Assembly: GCA_005503065.1 (NCBI GenBank)
Contig: SCOE01000006.1
Coordinates: forward strand, 62,001 to 126,000
Source: Comamonadaceae bacterium ALPHA2B
Lineage (GTDB): Bacteria > Pseudomonadota > Gammaproteobacteria > Burkholderiales > Burkholderiaceae_C
Direction of reading: 5' to 3'
Length of the DNA stretch: 64,000 nucleotides
Shown: positions 59,736-64,000 of the stretch, one piece after another
Position numbering within the stretch: position 1 is the stretch's first letter
Layout of the letters: each line of letters begins with the position of its first letter
Notes under the pieces: generated by a model
The model's input: the letters and a program-made list of their open reading frames with translations, nothing else
The model's database searches: none
What the model was told of the DNA's origin: nothing
Made by a program: the position numbers and the translations under genes

Positions 59736-61067
59736 ATGACGCTTGCTGTACCCGTGTCCGGCCGTGCTGATCAAACGGCATCGCGCATCGTCCTTGGCTG
59801 CATAGCCGACGATTTCACCGGCGCCACCGATCTCGCCAGCAACCTGGTGCGCGAGGGAATGCGTGTCGTGCAGACCATCGGCGTGCCCACGGAGCCCCTG
59901 ACGCTCGACGTCGACGCGGTGGTGGTCGCGCTGAAGTCTCGAACCATTCCGGCCGCCGAGGCCGTGGCCCAGTCGGTCGCCGCCGCGCGTTGGCTCAAGG
60001 CGCAGGGCGCTCGGCAGTTCTACTTCAAGTACTGCTCTACCTTCGATTCGACGCCAGCGGGCAACATCGGGCCCGTGACGGATGCGTTGATGACAGAGCT
60101 CGATGCACGCTTCACCATCGCCTGCCCGGCGTTCCCGGAGAATGGGCGTGCGGTATTCAAGGGCCACCTTTTCGTCGGCGATGCGCTGCTGCAGGACTCC
60201 GGCATGCGCGATCATCCGCTGACGCCGATGACGGATTCCAATCTGGTTCGGGTCCTGCAAGCGCAAACCCGGCGCAGGGTGGGTTTGATCGACCACACGG
60301 CGGTTTCCCGGGGCGCCACTGCCATCATGGCTCGGAGGGACAGCCTGATGGCCAGCGGCGTCTCGATCGCTGTGGTCGACGCCACCACCAATGAGGACCT
60401 GCGTCGGATCGGGCCTGCGTTGAAGGACCTGGACTTGATCACTGCGGGCTCGGGCATCGCCATCGGGCTGCCGAGCAACTTCGGGATCGCACCGCGCGAC
60501 GTGGCGGGGCGGCTGCCGGCACCGCGGGGAGGGCGGGCGATCGTGTCCGGCAGCTGTTCGCTGGCGACGAACGCGCAGGTGGCCGATTTCCAGGCGCGCG
60601 GCGGTGCGTCCTATGCGATCGATCCCTTCAAGCTCGAGGAAGACGCCGAGAGTGTTGGTGCTGCCCTCCAGTGGGCCACCGCCGCCCTGCAGGCACTGGG
60701 TGCTGGGCCAGTGCTGGTCTATGCCACCGCGCAGCCCGAAGCGGTCAAGGCCGTGCAGGCGCGACTGGGAGCCGCACAGGCGGGGGAACTGGTGGAGCGT
60801 GCACTGTCGCGCATTGCCGTCGGTTTGGTGGAGCGCGGCGTGGGCCAACTCATCGTGGCCGGCGGGGAGACCTCCGGCGCATGCGTGCAGGCCCTGGGCA
60901 TCCGGCAGATGCGCATCGGCCCGCAGATCGCTCCCGGCGTGCCCTGGTGCCATGCCCAGTCGCCGCATGCGGGCGGCGAGGGCTTGCACATCGCCCTGAA
61001 GTCCGGCAACTTCGGCGCCGCCGACTTCTTCACCTCGGCCTTCGACCTGATGGACGGCGAGGCATGA
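59736..61067 (+). CDS. otnK: Four-carbon acid sugar kinase (OtnK-like)
   Basis: A 443-residue DUF1537-family kinase. The N-terminal CIADDFTGATDLASNLVREG holds the sugar-binding Asp pair, and the C-terminal nucleotide-binding domain has SGSCSLATNAQVADF and GGETSGACVQALGI. Family members phosphorylate 3-oxo-tetronate, D-threonate or D-erythronate at C4. It overlaps the decarboxylase-like gene by four bases, the classical OtnK-OtnC pair. The start at 59736 has a 15-residue non-conserved head. Confidence 0.88.
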   Translation: MTLAVPVSGRADQTASRIVLGCIADDFTGATDLASNLVREGMRVVQTIGVPTEPLTLDVDAVVVALKSRTIPAAEAVAQSVAAARWLKAQGARQFYFKYCSTFDSTPAGNIGPVTDALMTELDARFTIACPAFPENGRAVFKGHLFVGDALLQDSGMRDHPLTPMTDSNLVRVLQAQTRRRVGLIDHTAVSRGATAIMARRDSLMASGVSIAVVDATTNEDLRRIGPALKDLDLITAGSGIAIGLPSNFGIAPRDVAGRLPAPRGGRAIVSGSCSLATNAQVADFQARGGASYAIDPFKLEEDAESVGAALQWATAALQALGAGPVLVYATAQPEAVKAVQARLGAAQAGELVERALSRIAVGLVERGVGQLIVAGGETSGACVQALGIRQMRIGPQIAPGVPWCHAQSPHAGGEGLHIALKSGNFGAADFFTSAFDLMDGEA

Positions 61068-61762
61068 TGCGGGAGTCGACCGCGCGCGAGGAGATCTGCC
61101 GCATCGGCGCGAGCCTGTATGCGCGGGGCTATGTGCATGCCACCGCAGGCAACATCAGCGTGCGGCTGGCCGCCGAGGACGGCGGCGGCTTCCTCATCAC
61201 CCCGACCGATGCGTGCCTGGGTCTGCTGGATCCATCCAGGCTGGCGAAACTCGATGCCCAGGGCCAGCAGGTCAGCGGTGACCGTGCGAGCAAGACCATC
61301 CAGTTGCACCAGCGCATCTATCGTGCGACCGAGGCGGCCGGTTTTGCGGCCGGCTGCGTGCTGCACACGCACAGCACCCATTGCGTGCTTGCGACCGTGG
61401 CGCACGTGGGGCGGACGGGCCAGGGGCTGCGGGGCGATCTGTTGCCGCCCGTCACGCCCTACTTCGTGATGAAGGTGGGACACGTACCGGTCATCGGATA
61501 CCACCGGCCGGGAGCGGCTGAAGCCGCCGCCGAGGTGGAGGCCACCATCGCGGACTTCGGCAAGCGGGGGCTGACGCTGCGGGCGGTGATGCTGGACCGG
61601 CTTGGCCCGACGGTGTGGCACCGCACGCCCGGCGAGACCATGGCGGTGCTCGAGGAATTGGAGGAAACGGCCAGGCTGGTGCACCTGGCCGGCGGGCGGG
61701 TGACGCCTCTGACAGACGCACAGATGGCGGAATTGCGTACCGCTTTTGGCGCGAGTTGGTGA
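61064..61762 (+). CDS. otnC: OtnC-like class II aldolase, with an altered metal site
   Basis: A 232-residue protein expected to be the 3-oxo-tetronate 4-phosphate decarboxylase, yielding dihydroxyacetone phosphate. Substrate/phosphate region YVHATAGNISVR, FLITPTDACLG, the metal pair in VLHTHSTHC and the tail LEELEETARLVHLAGG are present. The third metal-binding His, in the usual NHGP motif, is replaced: the sequence reads MLDRLGPTVW. Unless another residue substitutes, zinc binding should be impaired. Start ATG 61064 overlaps the kinase stop. Confidence 0.82.
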   Translation: MMRESTAREEICRIGASLYARGYVHATAGNISVRLAAEDGGGFLITPTDACLGLLDPSRLAKLDAQGQQVSGDRASKTIQLHQRIYRATEAAGFAAGCVLHTHSTHCVLATVAHVGRTGQGLRGDLLPPVTPYFVMKVGHVPVIGYHRPGAAEAAAEVEATIADFGKRGLTLRAVMLDRLGPTVWHRTPGETMAVLEELEETARLVHLAGGRVTPLTDAQMAELRTAFGASW

Positions 61763-62052
61763 GGATGGCGACGGCCACGCCGCGATTTGCTGAACAGTTC
61801 CGAATGACGATCGTCGGACTTCGAGGGAGAGCCGACGGGACAATCGCCCACGGAAGCGGAACTTGTTGTGCCAGCAGTTGGATGTGACATTCGGCACTGC
61901 GTGAAAGAAGCTACCGGAAGCACCTCCGGCAAGCCGACCTGAGAAGCGCACGGGGGCCGGGGAGATCGGCTGGCGCCATCCGGTCGCTCGGCCGACCCGC
62001 AAGTTCCGTCCGCTGAGCACGCAGCCGTGTCAAGGACGAAGCCGGGGTCGCT

Positions 62053-62772
62053 TCAGCGGTCAACCCACGTGAGCACTTCTTCCAGGCCCGCACGCGTGGT
62101 GCGGAAGCTGTTGGCCGGGTGGGCCGTGTCGGCATAGCCGAAAGAGACGCCGCAGACCACGCGTCGGCTTTCGGCCAATCCCAAGTGTCGGCGCAGCACG
62201 TCGGCACGGGAGGCAAGGGCCGCCTGCGGCACGGTGGCCACGCCCAGGCTGCTGGCGGCGAGCATGAAGTTGGACACGTACGCGCCGCAGTCCACGGCGC
62301 CGTACACGCCCAGGGCCTCGTCGGAGCTGACGATGGCCACGTGGGGGGCACCGAAGAAGCGGAAGTTCTCCATCGCCTGCCGGGCAGAGGCCTCGCGGTC
62401 GCCCTTGGCGACGCCGACGGCGTCATACAGGGCCAGCCCGCATTCGCGGCGCCGCGCCTGGTAGATGCCGTGGTACTCACGCGGCCAGGGGAAGTCGGAT
62501 TGCGGCGGCTGGCCCTGGGCCGCCCGCAGCGCCTCGCGCAGGCGCTCGGTGGCCGCACCGCGGGTCACGACCACTTGCCAGGGCTGCGCATTGCACCATG
62601 AGGCGGTGCGCTGCGCCAGTTGCAGGATGCGTTCGATGGTAGCGCGCGGTACTTCCTGCGGCAGGAAGCCGCGGCAGCTGTAGCGTTGTTCGAGCAGGGT
62701 CTGGAGCGCGTCGGCCGCATCGGTGTCCTGGTGCGAAGGTCCGCCCGTGGCGGCATTGGGGTCGAGGGGCAT
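62053..62772 (-). CDS. Nitroreductase-family flavoprotein
   Basis: A 239-residue FMN-dependent NAD(P)H oxidoreductase. FMN-binding motifs RYSCRGFLPQEVPRATIERI, SWCNAQPWQVVVTRG, and the C-terminal GVATVPQAALASRADVLRRH are clear. Substrates are probably nitro- or quinone-type compounds. It is 36 bases after the DUF35 gene in the same direction, so it may belong to the operon coming from the right edge. About 290 bases separate it from otnC, with nothing recognised there. Confidence 0.9.
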   Translation of the reverse strand: MPLDPNAATGGPSHQDTDAADALQTLLEQRYSCRGFLPQEVPRATIERILQLAQRTASWCNAQPWQVVVTRGAATERLREALRAAQGQPPQSDFPWPREYHGIYQARRRECGLALYDAVGVAKGDREASARQAMENFRFFGAPHVAIVSSDEALGVYGAVDCGAYVSNFMLAASSLGVATVPQAALASRADVLRRHLGLAESRRVVCGVSFGYADTAHPANSFRTTRAGLEEVLTWVDR

Positions 62773-62808
62773 GGCGAGGTGTCCGATGGAAGAGGTGCGA
62801 GCCGCAGG

Positions 62809-63264
62809 CTAACCGTCGCACGGCTGCCAGTGGAGCAGCGAAAACGCGGGTTGCGCCTGGGGATGGTGCGCGAAGACCCCCTGCACGGCAGTGCCGATGG
62901 CGACATCCTGCATCGGATCGCCCAGCAGGTTGCCCACCATGCGCACACCGCCCGCCTGCGGCAGCGCGACGAGCACGACGCGGTAGGGCCCATGGCCACG
63001 CAGGGCCGCATGGGCCGGATGCCACACCCGGGTCCAGCTGTGGATCACGCCCTGCGGCGTCACCTCGGTCCATGCCGGGTCGAAGGCATGGCAGTGGTGG
63101 CAGATCCACTCGGGCCCGAACTGCCAAGTGCCGCAACGTTCGCAGCGCTGCACGTGCAGGCGTTCCTCGCGCAGGCCCTGCCAGTACGGAGCCGAAAGGC
63201 CATCCGGCTCCGACACGGGAATCGGCAGGCCGGCGGGCAGGGGATGAATGAACGTATCGCTCAC
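62809..63264 (-). CDS. Zinc-ribbon/OB-fold protein (DUF35 family)
   Basis: A 151-residue protein with an N-terminal rubredoxin-like zinc ribbon (CERCGTWQFGPEWICHHC) and a C-terminal OB-fold (GVIHSWTRVWHP, YRVVLVALPQAGGVRMVGNL). Such proteins are partners of thiolase-like proteins, in which they help bind acyl-CoA. It starts with GTG 63264, overlapping the thiolase stop (GTGA), which supports the pairing. Confidence 0.92.
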   Translation of the reverse strand: MSDTFIHPLPAGLPIPVSEPDGLSAPYWQGLREERLHVQRCERCGTWQFGPEWICHHCHAFDPAWTEVTPQGVIHSWTRVWHPAHAALRGHGPYRVVLVALPQAGGVRMVGNLLGDPMQDVAIGTAVQGVFAHHPQAQPAFSLLHWQPCDG

Positions 63265-64000
63265 AGGGTGGCCTCCGAGCCGAGCAGCAGGTTGCTCACG
63301 GGCGAGACCATCGGCGCGCCGATGACCAGTGCGGCGTCGCGCCTCAGCGCCTGGCTGGTCGAGGTGCCGCGCACCTGGCGCACCGCCTCCAGCACGAGTT
63401 CGAGGCCGTGCATGTAGCACTCCGCCAGGTTGCCGCCGCTGGTGTTGAGGGGCAGCCGGCCGTGCGGGCTGACGAGGTTGTCGACGGTGAGGAAGTCGTT
63501 GGCCTCCTCGGGCCGGAAGAAGCCATGCTCCGCCAGCGCCATCACCACGCCGCCCGTGAAGTTCTCGTAGCTCTGCACCGAGCCCACGTCCGACGGTCCC
63601 AGGCCCGCCATGCGCCACAGGTCCTGGGCCACGGCTGCGTAGCCGGCGCTGCCGTAGTCGGGGGCGTTGTGGGCCGTGGCGGCGGCGCGGTGCGGCGAGC
63701 CGGCCGCGGCGCCGAGCAGGTAGACCGGCTCGGCCGCGAAGTCGCGCGCGCGCTCCGCCGCGACCAGCACCAGCGCCGCGGCGCCGTCGTTCTCCATGCA
63801 GCAGTCGAAGAGATGGAAGGGTTCGGTGATCCAGCGCGAGGCGTCGTACCTGGCCGCATCCAGCGGCCGTCCATGCATCAGGGCGCGGGGATTGGCCTGG
63901 GCATGGTGGTAGCAGGCCAGGGCGATGGCGCGCAGGGCCTCCTGCCGCACGCCATGCTCGTGCATGAAGCGCTGCACCCGCATCGCAAAGCGTTGCGGCG
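63261..64000 (-). CDS. Thiolase-like protein, 5' end outside the window
   Basis: The visible 246 residues are the C-terminal two thirds of a thiolase-superfamily protein, of the lipid-transfer/acetyl-CoA acetyltransferase type paired with DUF35. Motifs include FHLFDCCMENDGAAALVLVA, SYENFTGGVVMALAEHGFF, and LPLNTSGGNLAECYMHGLEL. The start and the usual active-site Cys region lie beyond base 64000. It may condense or cleave acyl-CoA in side-chain degradation. Confidence 0.9.
   Translation of the reverse strand, partial: PQRFAMRVQRFMHEHGVRQEALRAIALACYHHAQANPRALMHGRPLDAARYDASRWITEPFHLFDCCMENDGAAALVLVAAERARDFAAEPVYLLGAAAGSPHRAAATAHNAPDYGSAGYAAVAQDLWRMAGLGPSDVGSVQSYENFTGGVVMALAEHGFFRPEEANDFLTVDNLVSPHGRLPLNTSGGNLAECYMHGLELVLEAVRQVRGTSTSQALRRDAALVIGAPMVSPVSNLLLGSEATL

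Overview
The window looks like a high-GC betaproteobacterial chromosome, most likely Comamonadaceae (Variovorax/Acidovorax-like). The grounds are inference from gene order (greB, spoT, rpoZ, gmk, yicC, kinase, phosphatase, rph, rdgB, hemW), several orphan Bug/TctC-type binding proteins, and a short interspersed element (25263-25313, again inside prpE at 51023-51080) resembling one I associate with this family.

Region 1 (1-17466) is the right part of an integrated mobile island. It ends at a 48-bp copy of the 3' part of a tRNA-Ile(CAU)-like gene, next to a tyrosine recombinase gene; its left end lies outside the window. Cargo: a type II-like methyltransferase/PD-(D/E)XK nuclease pair, a serine recombinase coupled to a macrodomain-like protein, a GIY-YIG-like protein, two membrane-anchored beta-rich proteins, a LOTUS-like protein with an unrecognised partner, a candidate structured RNA, an ORF6N antirepressor-like protein and several small proteins. 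Two LexA-like sites suggest SOS control. Decay is visible: a truncated duplicate gene, an XRE regulator remnant and two adjacent genes with single-base frameshifts.

Region 2 (17467-27386) is conserved core: tRNA-Arg(ACG), greB, spoT, rpoZ, gmk, yicC, a serine/threonine kinase with a PP2C phosphatase, rph, rdgB, hemW and tRNA-Ser(TGA).

Region 3 (27387-30054), just after tRNA-Ser, is a gene graveyard with remnants of a DUF1643-like protein, an alpha/beta hydrolase, a frameshifted PaiB-like gene and a shortened class II aldolase.

Region 4 (30055-52338) is a catabolic supercluster. A GntR/UTRA regulator faces a branched-chain-amino-acid-type ABC importer operon carrying two paralogous binding proteins, an SDR and a CurA-like reductase. 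A second divergent pair of operons encodes AtuA-like protein and acyl-CoA dehydrogenase on one side, and enoyl-CoA hydratase, an iron-type dehydrogenase broken by an in-frame amber codon, and a family III CoA-transferase on the other. A third operon has a LimB-like flavin monooxygenase, a flavin reductase fused to an effector-like domain, an SDR, an unknown protein and propionyl-CoA synthetase. An identical 18-bp motif lies in both divergent promoter regions and an 11-bp core of it precedes the monooxygenase operon, which points to one regulon. The likely role is uptake, oxygenation, CoA activation and beta-oxidation-like breakdown of a branched or terpenoid-like acid; the substrate is unknown.

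Region 5 (52339-54585) is mostly non-coding or decayed. Region 6 (54586-61762) is a sugar-acid operon: SDR, IclR regulator, HpaI-type aldolase, SMP-30 lactonase, Asp/Glu racemase-like protein, TctC-type binding protein, four-carbon acid sugar kinase (OtnK-like) and an OtnC-like decarboxylase. Region 7 (62053-64000, minus strand) holds a nitroreductase, a DUF35 OB-fold protein and a thiolase cut by the window edge.
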